Below are positions 6,742-17,465 of a stretch of DNA of 64,000 nt, in pieces. Made by a program: the position numbers and the translations under genes. Numbering within the stretch: position 1 is the first letter of the stretch; each line of letters starts with the position of its first letter. Below the pieces are notes generated by a model that was given only the letters and a program-made list of their open reading frames with translations, was not told where the DNA came from and searched no databases. Source of the DNA: Deltaproteobacteria bacterium (GTDB lineage: Bacteria; Myxococcota; Kuafuiibacteriia; Kuafuiibacteriales; Kuafuiibacteriaceae). The stretch lies in NCBI GenBank assembly GCA_011526105.1, contig WYAZ01000139.1, positions 1-64,000 of the forward strand. Direction: 5' to 3'.

Positions 6742-6851
6742 CGTTACCCTCGTTACCCTCGTTACCCGTGGGTGACGTTGGGTGCGTTTCAATCGTTACC
6801 CTCGTTGCCATGTCCTTAAGGACTGGCACGGTAACGTTTCCGGGTGACGTT
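6742..6851. repeat. Iteron-like cgttaccc repeats and inverted copies
   Basis: cgttaccct occurs at 6742-6750, 6751-6759 and 6794-6802, with a truncated third tandem copy at 6760-6767. The inverted form ggtaacg is at 6830-6836, and gggtgacgtt occurs at 6770-6779 and 6842-6851. The head-to-tail spacing of 9 bp and the inverted copies resemble iterons or multiple operator sites. Confidence 0.6.
6794..6836. promoter_or_regulatory. Large nested dyad, candidate operator or origin
   Basis: Nested arms are cgttacc (6794-6800) with ggtaacg (6830-6836), tgcca (6806-6810) with tggca (6824-6828), and a perfect 12-bp palindrome gtccttaaggac (6812-6823). The outer arms are copies of the iteron-like repeat, so a protein binding cgttacc could bind here as a symmetric pair. 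Confidence 0.55.
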
Positions 6852-7143
6852 GAGAGCTGAGCTCCACGAGACCGAAGCGAGCCGGAGGCGAGCTAGCGCA
6901 GGTAGCTGTGTCTAGCTCATGGCTGCCGTGCGCAGTGCCTCACGTTGTGGCGCGCGCATGAATCCTGCCGCTATAGATTGTGCTTTTTGGCGTCGAGAGA
7001 GTTGACACGTTGATCCCTCCGGGGGCTCGTATGGTGTCCGTCAGGATCCAAGTTGCCTCCGGCTCCGGGCGTGGCCAAGCGCTCGGAGCACCTCCTCTTG
7101 GCCGAGGATGGGAGACGACATTACCGACCCGACGGAGGCAACC

Positions 7144-7629
7144 ATGAGCGGTTCCGCTCTTCCGATCGACGCACCAACCCCTTTTATTGAACTCTCGGCA
7201 GCTGAGGCTCTCGCGTTTGCTGCGCAGTGTGCAGCCGAGCTTGCTAATGGTCTCGAGGAACTCCAACACGACCCCGAGACGATCGAGTTAGACCTTCGAT
7301 TCGCTGAAGACTGCGCACAACGGGCGAGAGCGCACCGAAACCGCGCGGCTAAATGTCGCCGACAACTCTTCGAACACCAGCGACGCGCGCGCATTCAAGC
7401 GATCAGACCCCGACTCGCCAGACCTGCGACGGTTCGATCGGTTCACGGTCACTCGAATCAGCGTGCAGCTAGATCAGCGGTTCGATCGGCTTCACCGGCA
7501 AGCGCGTCAGCTTCATCGGATGGACCGTCAGACCCACCAAGTAGATCCCGCCTTAGTCTCGATCGTCTTCTGACCGCCGCACAGATTCGCGAGCTCGCTG
7601 ACAGCTCCAAGCGTGGGGGTGTGCGATGA
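7144..7629 (+). CDS. Small protein, first gene of the rep/xis/int operon
   Basis: The 161-residue product starts at the ATG at 7144, which has GGAGG five bases upstream; an in-frame ATG at 7108 lacks this. Residues about 15-85 are helical and Ala/Glu-rich (PTPFIELSAAEALAFAAQCAAELANG and on), then comes a basic stretch (RNRAAKCRRQLFEHQRRARI) and a Ser/Arg-rich tail. It overlaps the AAA ATPase gene by 4 bp (ATGA at 7626), so they are translationally coupled. It may be a DNA-binding accessory or loader for the ATPase; no family is recognised. Confidence 0.5.
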   Translation: MSGSALPIDAPTPFIELSAAEALAFAAQCAAELANGLEELQHDPETIELDLRFAEDCAQRARAHRNRAAKCRRQLFEHQRRARIQAIRPRLARPATVRSVHGHSNQRAARSAVRSASPASASASSDGPSDPPSRSRLSLDRLLTAAQIRELADSSKRGGVR

Positions 7630-9173
7630 CCCGTCGCAAGCCGAAGTCGATCGAACAAGATCGCCCCGCACTCGCAGTCGTTTCGAACGAGACAACCGCC
7701 CCGGTCGATGATGGCGCCAATGCCTTCAATCTCTTCGAGGTACTTGGACCGAGGCCGTTGGTTCCCATCGACACACCAGACGGTCCCGAAGCTAACAGAA
7801 CAATCCTCGACCAAGCGATCGAGCGCTTGCATGTGCGAGTGGCTGAGCTCACCCCGGAGCTTCAGAAGGCAAAGGACGACCCGCGTCGTATCGAGGAGCT
7901 TTCCGAGGAGCTCAAGAGGATCGACCACGACTTGCTTCGACTCGAAGCCGCGCGTGACGACGACAAACCGCTAGCGACTGAAACCAACGGGGCGAGTATC
8001 ACCCTCGGCAGTGTTGATCACGGCAAGCCGCAGCCGATCAACTGGATCGATGAGAACTGGTGGCACTACGGCGGTACGTTCGTCTTTGGCGGAGCCCCCG
8101 GATCAGGAAAGACAACGTTATCTGCCGCGCTGGGAGCACGTCTTTCGAGGGGCCTTGCGGGGTTCACAGATGCGCGTCTGAAGGATGGCCCTGCTGTCGT
8201 GCTCTTCTTCTCCCAAGAGGAGCATTTCACAAACCGATTCTTGCCCAAGTTTGTGCGAGCCGGCGGGGATCCGACCCGACTCCGAGAGTTGAGAGACGTT
8301 CAAGGCCTCTTTCCGGCACTGACACCGGCACTCAAGAAAACGGTCGCCCTGGTTCGTGTCCTCTATGGCCCCAAGACTCCCGTGTTCGCGATCCTGGATA
8401 CCGCCGCAGCGTTGATCGACGCAGACCTAAACAAGGATCAGGAGACGCGAAAGGCCCTGACTGATCTGGCCGTCCTGGTCATGAACGACGACCTGCTAAC
8501 GGTCGCTCTCGTTAGTCACACGAGCAAGGTCAAAGAGGCCTTCGGCCAGAATGCGATCTCCGGTTCGGCTGGTGGGCTTGTGGCTGTGGTTCGCAATGTG
8601 TGGGTGGCTGGGGTGGCGTCGCATCCGATCAAAGATGCGAATGTACCCGGAGAGACTGACGATCAGCCAGCGTTCGATCGCGCGCTTGGTCTCGTCAAAA
8701 GCAGCAACGGAGATGACGATCAACCCGTTCGTCTCTTTCGTATCGAGCACGTCCCGGAATCGGAGGCACTTCCCGCCGGTTCGCGAGCCGTTATCGGTCC
8801 GGTGTGTCCCGACCAAGATCGACTGTCGGTCTCGTCATTTCGGAAGCGCGGAAAAAGACGCGGAGGGGAGAGAGGGACCGCAGCTGTCCAAGCTGTATCG
8901 CTCGAGGATGCAGTATTGGAAGCGATCGACGGCGGGGCGGACACAAAGGAGTTGATCGCGTCGCACGTCAACGCACGCCAACTTCCGGGGCTGCCTAGGA
9001 TCGAGAAGCCCAGGACCTCGAAGCCGCTCACGAGGGCAATCGAGTCGTTGAAGGATGCCGGGCAGATCGTCGACCCCGGGAACGGACCTGCAAAGCGCTA
9101 CAGCCTTGCGGCTGTCGCCCCCACCGAAACCGAGGTCGAAGCGACGCGCGAAGATCAAGGGGGTGTCCGATGA
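7626..9173 (+). CDS. AAA (RepA/AAA_25-like) ATPase of an integrative element
   Basis: The 515-residue product contains GGAPGSGKTTL (Walker A, about residue 160), VVLFFSQEE (about 192), and PVFAILDTAAALIDADLNKD as a Walker B-type strand with following acidic residues. VALVSHTSK and SGSAGGLVAVVRNVW are the conserved downstream motifs of the RecA-fold AAA_25 family, which includes plasmid RepA-type helicases. The N-terminal 130 residues hold a helical/coiled region (VAELTPELQKAKDDPRRIEELS). The C-terminal part (about 420-515) looks like a winged helix (KPLTRAIESLKDAGQIVDPG). It probably acts in element replication or control. It overlaps both neighbouring genes by 4 bp. Confidence 0.72.
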   Translation: MTRRKPKSIEQDRPALAVVSNETTAPVDDGANAFNLFEVLGPRPLVPIDTPDGPEANRTILDQAIERLHVRVAELTPELQKAKDDPRRIEELSEELKRIDHDLLRLEAARDDDKPLATETNGASITLGSVDHGKPQPINWIDENWWHYGGTFVFGGAPGSGKTTLSAALGARLSRGLAGFTDARLKDGPAVVLFFSQEEHFTNRFLPKFVRAGGDPTRLRELRDVQGLFPALTPALKKTVALVRVLYGPKTPVFAILDTAAALIDADLNKDQETRKALTDLAVLVMNDDLLTVALVSHTSKVKEAFGQNAISGSAGGLVAVVRNVWVAGVASHPIKDANVPGETDDQPAFDRALGLVKSSNGDDDQPVRLFRIEHVPESEALPAGSRAVIGPVCPDQDRLSVSSFRKRGKRRGGERGTAAVQAVSLEDAVLEAIDGGADTKELIASHVNARQLPGLPRIEKPRTSKPLTRAIESLKDAGQIVDPGNGPAKRYSLAAVAPTETEVEATREDQGGVR

Positions 9174-9367
9174 CCGAGCCTCTCATTCACAACCCGGACG
9201 AAGTTGCCGAAATGCTTAAGCTCGATCGCAAGACGGTCTATGAGGGGCTGAAGCGTGGAGAGATCCCCGGTCGGCGCGTAGGTCGACGGTGGATCATTCC
9301 GCATGCGGCTCTGATAGAGTGGCTCTCGCTGCAACCGGCGAACGTTCCCGAGAAGCGGAGACGATGA
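9170..9367 (+). CDS. Excisionase-type HTH protein
   Basis: The 65-residue protein matches the HTH_17/excisionase pattern: NPDEVAEMLKLDRKTVYEGL, then KRGEIPGRRVGRRWIIPHAALIEWL. The first two helices and the wing with GRRW are clear. Its ATG overlaps the ATPase stop by 4 bp, and its stop overlaps the integrase start. Proteins of this class act as recombination directionality factors bending DNA at the att site, or as small repressors; position directly before the integrase favours the first. Confidence 0.78.
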   Translation: MTEPLIHNPDEVAEMLKLDRKTVYEGLKRGEIPGRRVGRRWIIPHAALIEWLSLQPANVPEKRRR

Positions 9368-10464
9368 TGTCGGTTCACAAAAGGGAGGGCCGCGGAGGTT
9401 GGTTCGTTGATTTTGTCTTCGAGCACGCCGACGGCCGAAAAGAACGAGTGAGGAAACGGAGTCCGGGAAGCACGAGACGCGACGCTGAGGAATTCGAGCG
9501 TTTGTTGCGTGCCGATATGCTGAGGCCCGAGCGAGCTATGCGAAGGGAGGTTCCGACGTTGAACGTGTTTGCCGAAGAGTTCGATCGAGCGCACACGGCG
9601 ACGCGGAAGCATGCGACGCATGGCACGTATCGAAGCACGATCAAGGTTCACTTGATCCCGGCATTTGGCTCGAAGCGATTGGATCAGATTGGCGAAAGAG
9701 AGATCGATGCGTTTGCCGCTCGGTTGCTTGGGACCGGGCGGTCAGCGAAGACGGTGAAGAACACGTTGGGGGTCTTGTCGAAAATGCTTCGGCTAGCAAA
9801 TAGGTGGGGGTACCTCGACCGAGTTCCGGTGTTCAGCTACCCGAAGGTGCCGAAGTCGAGCTTTCGTGTTCTCTCCGAAGACGAGATCGCGCGGGTTCTC
9901 GATGCAGCGGGACCGTACTGGTACGGACCGATTCTCTTCGGGCTGATGACGGGATGTCGCGTGGGCGAGATCCTGGCGTTGACCTGGGAACAAGTGGACC
10001 TAGCTCGGGGCGTGGTCCGAATTGATCGGGCCGTCTATCGCGGGGTGATTGGTCTGCCGAAGCACGACAAGACGCGGGAGATTGAGCTCAATGCCACGCT
10101 CTCCGCTCGGCTTGCGAGCAATCGGCCGGCGAAGGCTCGAGGCCTAGTGTTTCGTAGGCGCGACGGAGACGAGTGCGCAGAACCTCGGTTGATCCAAAAG
10201 GCTGACGTTGGCTTGCGGCGTGTGGCAAAGCGGGCAGGGGTTGAGGCCTTCGGCTGGCACGTCCTGCGGCACACGTTCGCGTCGCGGCTGGTGTCGGCTG
10301 GGGTCCCGCTCCAAGCTGTTCAGGAGCTCCTAGGTCATGCGCAGATCGCGGAGACGATGCGATACGCCCACCTGGCCCCCCGGGTGAAGCGTCAGGCAGT
10401 GCGGGTTCTAGACGGGCTGCATGACGCCAATGCGACACCAGAGCGATCCGGTGTTGCGAAGTAG
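9364..10464 (+). CDS. int: Tyrosine recombinase/integrase
   Basis: The 366-residue product starts at the ATG at 9364 overlapping the excisionase stop. Residues about 1-55 form an Arm-binding-type N-terminus (REGRGGWFVDFVFEHADG). The SAM-like core-binding domain follows to about 165 (YRSTIKVHLIPAFG). The catalytic domain has Arg in TGCRVGEILALTW, Lys in PKHDKTREIEL, HVLRHTFASRL (H-x2-R), LLGHAQIAETMRYAHL with the second His and the Tyr nucleophile. All R-K-H-R-H-Y positions are present, so it should be active. The gene points at, and stops 21 bp from, the 3' end of tRNA-Asp, which is therefore the likely attachment site. Confidence 0.92.
   Translation: MMSVHKREGRGGWFVDFVFEHADGRKERVRKRSPGSTRRDAEEFERLLRADMLRPERAMRREVPTLNVFAEEFDRAHTATRKHATHGTYRSTIKVHLIPAFGSKRLDQIGEREIDAFAARLLGTGRSAKTVKNTLGVLSKMLRLANRWGYLDRVPVFSYPKVPKSSFRVLSEDEIARVLDAAGPYWYGPILFGLMTGCRVGEILALTWEQVDLARGVVRIDRAVYRGVIGLPKHDKTREIELNATLSARLASNRPAKARGLVFRRRDGDECAEPRLIQKADVGLRRVAKRAGVEAFGWHVLRHTFASRLVSAGVPLQAVQELLGHAQIAETMRYAHLAPRVKRQAVRVLDGLHDANATPERSGVAK
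10420..10442 (+). repeat. Integrase 3' end repeat, right member
   Basis: These 23 bases inside the last codons of the integrase gene recur at 632-654 with one mismatch, in direct orientation 9,788 bp away. Confidence 0.6.
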
Positions 10465-10485
10465 CTGGAAGTAGAAGGGAAAAAG

Positions 10486-10562
<77 letters not shown>

Positions 10563-10642
10563 GCAGTGCCCCGCTAACTAATGAGGCCTCGGAAAGCTGT
10601 CAATCGGAATCGACGCTTGGCCCACGCGCACACACCGGCGCC

Positions 10643-13495
<2,853 letters not shown>

Positions 13496-13508
13496 GAAGA
13501 ACTCCGAG

Positions 13509-15290
13509 TCACGAAGGCACGCGCTCGCGCACGTCGAAAGAGAGTGGGAAGCGCTGTTTGCCGTCCGTGCTCACCGACTCGACGCGCACCGTACCGACCT
13601 CGGTGATCTTCACCTCGAGGCGCACCGGAACGACCGTGCCGGCGGCGCGCTCGCCGGGCGGCAAGGTGAGCGACAAGGGCGCGGTCTCTTCGAGCACATC
13701 GGGCCAGTCGTACTCCGACAGCACCGTTCCCAGCCGGTCTTCGGGGCGCTGGCTGGAGGAGAAGAGCCGAAACTCGACCGGCTGACCTACCACGAGCCCG
13801 AGCTCGAGCCCCGGGACCTTGGACTCCGTGCCCTCTTCGACGCCCATGGGCACGACGCAGAGCGCTTTGATCGGTCGTTTCACGCCCGGCACGGCCGGGG
13901 CCGCGGACTCGATGCCCACGTAGTAGGCGCGCGCGGTGGCGCTCTTGATGCGAATGCCTCGGCCGTCTTTGGTGGCGCCGTAGTAAGCGGCCCCTCGGGC
14001 GACCGCGAGGTCATAGTCGGCTTCTTCGAGCAGCCGCGGCGTTGAGCCCCAGCTCTGCAGCACCGACATGAGCCGCTCCCTCATGACCGGGCTGTTCATG
14101 ACCCCGCCGTTGAGCAGCACGTGCGTAGGCAAAGGTGCGTCCGCGTTCCGCGCGAGAAACGCCGCGAGGTGCCGGGTGATGCCGGCGTCTTGGGCAAACG
14201 GGAGCCCGAGCTCCAAGAAGCCCGTGCGTGCCCGCTCGATGGGCTTCGCGCTTCGCTCGCACGACGGGAAGAAGCCGTCGAGGAGCACGGTCTTCACTTC
14301 GCTCGCGAGCAGCTCGGTCTCCAGTTTCCCGCCGATGAGCTTGCTGCCCCGGCCGAGCAGCGTGATGGCGGCGCGTTCTTCGTCCGGGTGCGTGAGCAGG
14401 TGTTCCTTCGCCGCCCGCGCCGCGGCGACGAGCTGCCGGTCTTGGCCGGCGTCGAGCTTCTTGCCCGCACCCCGAAGCTTTTCGGCCGCGACGTGGGCGA
14501 GCGCGAGGTCCATGTTGTCTCCGCCGAGCAGGATGTGGTCCCCCACCGCCACCCGCTCGAGCGCGAGACCGCCGTCTTTGTTGGTGACCTCGATGAGCGA
14601 GAAGTCCGTGGTGCCGCCGCCGACGTCGGAGACCAACACCCGATCGCCGGGCTGGAGCACCGTGCGCCAGCCCTCCTTGACCGCGTCGAGCCAGGCGTAG
14701 AACGCCGCTTGGGGTTCTTCGAGCAGAGAGATGTCGCGGAGCCCTGCGCCTTCGGCCGCTTCGAGCGTGAGTTGCCTCGCCACCGCATCGAAGCTGGCGG
14801 GTACGGTGAGAAAGACACGTTGATCGCCGAGCCGGTGTTCGGGGTGCTCGGCGTCCCAAGCGTCCCGGATGTGCTCGAGGTATCGCTTCGAGGCCTCGAT
14901 GGGAGAGACCTTCTGCACCTCGTCTGGGGATCCAAAAGGCAGAAGCGCGCTCTTTCGATCCACCGCGCCGTGCGAGAGCCAGCTCTTGGCGGACGAGACG
15001 AGGCGAAGTGAGACTTCTTTGCCGCGCTCTCTCGCAAAACGTCCGACCGCGAAAGAACGGTCCTCAGCCCAAGGGAGATCGAGCGCGCCGGGCGGCAGCT
15101 CACCGGGGCCCGCGAGGTAGAGAAACGAAGGTAAGGTCTTCTCGGCCAAGGTCGTCGCCACCTTCTCGACTTGCAGAACAGAAAACACCGATACCTCGGC
15201 GTCTTTGGTCTCAGCCTGCCGGTCGACGAAGGCCACCGCGGAGTTCGTGGTGCCGAGGTCAATGCCGACGATGTAGCGGGGCTCGCTCAA
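13509..15290 (-). CDS. Hsp70-family chaperone-like protein
   Basis: The 593-residue product has YIVGIDLGTTNSAVAF at its start, GDRVLVSDVGGGTTDFSLIEV, LLEEPQAAFYAWL, and VLLNGGVMNSPVMRERL, which together complete the Hsp70 actin-like ATPase fold. It shares with its larger neighbour the block SAKSWLSHGAVDRKSALLPF, absent from DnaK, so the two are paralogues. The substrate-binding part is a short beta domain (about 450-593) without the helical lid. The start is a TTG overlapping the DUF2760 stop (TTGA). The pair could form a heteromeric machine, which is inference from conserved pairing. Confidence 0.85.
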   Translation of the reverse strand: MSEPRYIVGIDLGTTNSAVAFVDRQAETKDAEVSVFSVLQVEKVATTLAEKTLPSFLYLAGPGELPPGALDLPWAEDRSFAVGRFARERGKEVSLRLVSSAKSWLSHGAVDRKSALLPFGSPDEVQKVSPIEASKRYLEHIRDAWDAEHPEHRLGDQRVFLTVPASFDAVARQLTLEAAEGAGLRDISLLEEPQAAFYAWLDAVKEGWRTVLQPGDRVLVSDVGGGTTDFSLIEVTNKDGGLALERVAVGDHILLGGDNMDLALAHVAAEKLRGAGKKLDAGQDRQLVAAARAAKEHLLTHPDEERAAITLLGRGSKLIGGKLETELLASEVKTVLLDGFFPSCERSAKPIERARTGFLELGLPFAQDAGITRHLAAFLARNADAPLPTHVLLNGGVMNSPVMRERLMSVLQSWGSTPRLLEEADYDLAVARGAAYYGATKDGRGIRIKSATARAYYVGIESAAPAVPGVKRPIKALCVVPMGVEEGTESKVPGLELGLVVGQPVEFRLFSSSQRPEDRLGTVLSEYDWPDVLEETAPLSLTLPPGERAAGTVVPVRLEVKITEVGTVRVESVSTDGKQRFPLSFDVRERVPS

Positions 15291-15868
15291 ACTTCGACCT
15301 CGGCTGGGACCACGACGAAGCGCGCTTCGTTTGGTGGGATGCGCGGCAGGTTCACCTTGGTGACCTTCCAGCCTTTGTGTTTGAGCGTGCCCGAAAAGGG
15401 CGGCTCACCCACGACGTTGCCGGTCAGGCGAAACAGATGAGGGTCGAACCCGGCGGGCACGTTGATGGGGGACTCTTCTTCCTCGGCCCGCAGCGGCTCG
15501 ACCGGCAGGTGATCGGCGAGGGCCTTCTTGAGGCCACGGTGAATGTCGCGGACCGCGGCGCCCACGTCCGCATCGGCGTAGCCATCGATGTCTTCGGAGA
15601 GGAAGTCGAGCAGGCGACCTTCGGACTGAAGCAAAAAGAGCACGCGAACCGCCGCGCCCTCGGTCAGCGCGGTGGTGTCGACCTTCGGGGCCTCGGCCGG
15701 CTGCGGCTTCTCCGCGGGCTTGTCGACCTCGCGCAAGGCCGCCTTCGCCGCCTCGATCCCGGAGGGGAGGCTCGCCGTGGGCGGGGCGGCGGCGGCCAGA
15801 AGTTCGGAGGGGAGCGGTTTTCCGAACAAAATCGCGAAGAACGCCCGGAATGCGAGGCCGATAGCCAT
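15287..15868 (-). CDS. DUF2760 domain protein, first gene of the Hsp70 pair operon
   Basis: The 193-residue product begins with a hydrophobic N-terminal segment (MAIGLAFRAFFAILFG) that may anchor it in the membrane, then an Ala/Pro linker, and from about residue 75 a conserved domain: AVRVLFLLQSEGRLLDFLSEDI, ADVGAAVRDIHRGLKKAL, PAGFDPHLFRLTGNVVGEPPF, GTLKHKGWKV. This is the DUF2760 pattern, typically found beside paired Hsp70 genes. On the minus strand TTGACA lies at 15906-15901 with a poor -10 (TACCTC) 17 bp further on, so a promoter just before the ATG is possible. It probably tethers or regulates the two Hsp70 proteins. Confidence 0.75.
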   Translation of the reverse strand: MAIGLAFRAFFAILFGKPLPSELLAAAAPPTASLPSGIEAAKAALREVDKPAEKPQPAEAPKVDTTALTEGAAVRVLFLLQSEGRLLDFLSEDIDGYADADVGAAVRDIHRGLKKALADHLPVEPLRAEEEESPINVPAGFDPHLFRLTGNVVGEPPFSGTLKHKGWKVTKVNLPRIPPNEARFVVVPAEVEV

Positions 15869-15973
15869 GGTGGCCAGGAGGTAGAAAAGGGGGAGGGGCT
15901 TGTCAACGCAAGCCGAGGGTCCTGGGACGGCGTCTAGGCCGCCAGTTGGAACACCCGAACGGAGCGAGACCCT

Positions 15974-16591
15974 TCAGCGCGGACCGCTGGAGCCGTTCGA
16001 GCGACCGATGAACGCATCGAGCCTGCGGCTCTTTGGGCGCTTTGTCGGTTCGATCTCCTTCAGCCAGTAAACCGCGATGCTTCCGTCCGAGTGCTTGACC
16101 GCCCAGCCGTCTCCCCCGTGACCGGGCAGCGCCTGGAGCAGCGTACCGGTTTCCGCCTTCCGCGCTTTCAGATGTGGTTCCGCCGCGAACAGGCCCACCG
16201 GCTCGGCGGCGGGCGCAGTTCGTACTTCGCTACCTGGCCGGATCCAGGACACCTGGTCGTGCCTCGCTTGCTCCAGAGCCTTGCTGACCTTGCCGGCCAG
16301 CGCTTTGTCCGTCGGGAGGGGCCGTCCCGACTCCATCGCATCCGCGCGGGCAATCGCGCACAAGGCTTTGAAGTCGGCGTCGAGCATGCGGCAGGCCTCG
16401 TCCAGGGTCACCATCTTCTTCGTCGTAATCAGTTCGTTCCGCTTGGCCTGAAACGTCGCTTTGAGTTCCGCAGACGGAAGTCCGCTCGAGGCGAGCGCGT
16501 CCATCGAGAGGACGAAGTCGTTGACCGACGTGATTCGAGCCGGTCCGGCCGCCAGCACCGAGGGCTTGTTCGAGACTTGTCCGATACTCAT
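15974..16591 (-). CDS. Hypothetical protein, coupled to 16588-16911
   Basis: From the ATG at 16591 the protein has 205 residues; GGAGG lies 12 bases upstream and the ATG overlaps the preceding stop by 4 bp. It is mostly helical (ELKATFQAKRNELITTKKMVTLDEACRMLD, DKALAGKVSKALEQARHDQ), then a small beta-rich part (GHGGDGWAVKHSDGSIAVYWL) and a basic C-terminus. No signal peptide is visible. I know no family. The EACRMLDADFKALCAIARADA helix pair could be a protein-interaction module. Probable partner of the upstream small protein. Confidence 0.5.
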   Translation of the reverse strand: MSIGQVSNKPSVLAAGPARITSVNDFVLSMDALASSGLPSAELKATFQAKRNELITTKKMVTLDEACRMLDADFKALCAIARADAMESGRPLPTDKALAGKVSKALEQARHDQVSWIRPGSEVRTAPAAEPVGLFAAEPHLKARKAETGTLLQALPGHGGDGWAVKHSDGSIAVYWLKEIEPTKRPKSRRLDAFIGRSNGSSGPR

Positions 16592-16911
16592 TGGTTCTGT
16601 CCTCCACCCTTCTGCGAGACCCGCAGGTCGAGCCACGAGACTGCTCCTGCCGGTTTCTCTCGAACGCGCTGTGCGAAGGCCCGGAGGCCATCCTGGAACG
16701 TTTCCGTGAGTGGGGCGCTCATGCCTTCACCACGGCTGACGCGAAGCGCGGCGACCGCCCCTTGGAGCGCCGGATCGCTGAACATCTCGAGGATGCCCTC
16801 CGTGTCGTGGACGCCAACTGTCGCGGCAAGCTCAACGGCCTCACCTGCCCACTGTTCGAATAGCCCCTCCACCAAGTCTTCTGCGCGCTCAACCTCTCCT
16901 TCAGCCATCAT
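16588..16911 (-). CDS. Small acidic hypothetical protein
   Basis: The 107-residue product is acidic in its first half (EGEVERAEDLVEGLFEQWAGEAVELA) and helical throughout. ATG at 16911 (or 16908) is preceded by GGGAG. It overlaps the next gene by 4 bp (ATGA), so the two form a coupled pair. No motif is recognised; small size, acidic character and coupling would suit a chaperone or immunity-type partner of the larger protein, but this is only a suggestion. Confidence 0.45.
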   Translation of the reverse strand: MMAEGEVERAEDLVEGLFEQWAGEAVELAATVGVHDTEGILEMFSDPALQGAVAALRVSRGEGMSAPLTETFQDGLRAFAQRVREKPAGAVSWLDLRVSQKGGGQNQ

Positions 16912-17120
16912 CTTCGCTCCCTCGTCCTTTTGGGTTCTTCATCCGGGCCCATGAAGCATGCTTCATGCCATCCATCGGGGTTCGAGGCCGTGAAGTCCAC
17001 GCGCGCTGTCTGTCGCCCGAAGGAGACGAAGGTGGCGGGATAGGGCGCCGCCCGCGCACTCCGATCCCAGCTTCCGGCCAATGCGCTCTCGTCCGCGCAC
17101 CTCGATCCCGGCCTTCGTCC

Positions 17121-17357
17121 TCAGCGCGGTAGCTTTGCGATCAACGCACGCAGCGCGCGCTGGCCTGCCTTGGATCTCAGGCACGACCGTGGTGTGCGGC
17201 CGTCGAGCGCGGGGATCTCTCGATCGAGCCACGGGAGCGCGTCGCTTCCGAGACCCGTGAAGAGCGACAAGGCGAGGGCTTCGTCATCGAGCGCCTCGAT
17301 CAGCGCCGAGCGGTCTGCCCAGGCCGCGAAGTCGGCTCGAAGCTGAGCTTCGTCCAT
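17121..17357 (-). CDS. MbcA/ParS/Xre-type antitoxin C-terminal domain-like protein (DUF2384-like)
   Basis: From the ATG at 17357 the product has 78 residues. The C-terminal half, WLDREIPALDGRTPRSCLRS and then AGQRALRALIAKL, follows the pattern of the toxin-binding domain of Xre/MbcA/ParS antitoxins (nxP...L.G..P...L.t..G...v..ll). There is no Xre HTH domain and no RES-domain toxin on either side, so it is an orphan or serves another purpose. An upstream in-frame GTG (17471) would extend it, but those residues look non-coding. The weak ribosome site makes the start uncertain. Confidence 0.45.
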   Translation of the reverse strand: MDEAQLRADFAAWADRSALIEALDDEALALSLFTGLGSDALPWLDREIPALDGRTPRSCLRSKAGQRALRALIAKLPR

Positions 17358-17465
17358 GCACCCAGCGTAGCCCACTCGAGGCGGGAGCACGAGGCGGCGC
17401 TCGATCTCTTCTGTCGCGCCTAGATGCGTTGACAAGCACGTCCCAAATCGGCCACCGCCAAAGAG

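Larger units (their letters stand above)
6590..7143. other. Gene-free stretch upstream of the rep/int operon
   Basis: No gene is evident over 554 bp. The core is the repeat cluster at 6742-6851. It is framed by a 10-bp inverted repeat, agctagacac at 6686-6695 and gtgtctagct at 6908-6917. The position directly in front of the AAA ATPase/excisionase/integrase operon fits a control region or replication origin. Confidence 0.5.
632..10485. mobile_element. Integrative element(s) inserted at the 3' end of tRNA-Asp
   Basis: The right boundary is well supported. A tyrosine integrase, excisionase and AAA replication-type ATPase form one operon whose last gene ends 21 bp before the encoded CCA end of tRNA-Asp, the standard layout for site-specific integration into a tRNA gene. 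Cargo includes GIY-YIG/HEPN and AbiJ-like genes. The left boundary is not resolved: I found no direct repeat of the tRNA 3' end in the left 7 kb, so the element may extend past the window or consist of stacked insertions. Codon choice is visibly less G/C-biased than in the genes to the right of 10.6 kb. Confidence 0.6.

Noticed and set aside
7003-7037. Promoter for the rep/int operon at ttgaca 7003-7008 region
   Set aside because: The only tat-like -10 candidate downstream is about 22 bp away, too far for a sigma-70 promoter, so I do not call it.
16963-17232. 89-codon minus-strand frame overlapping the antitoxin-like gene
   Set aside because: It shares DNA with a better-supported frame and has an Arg/Gly-rich product.
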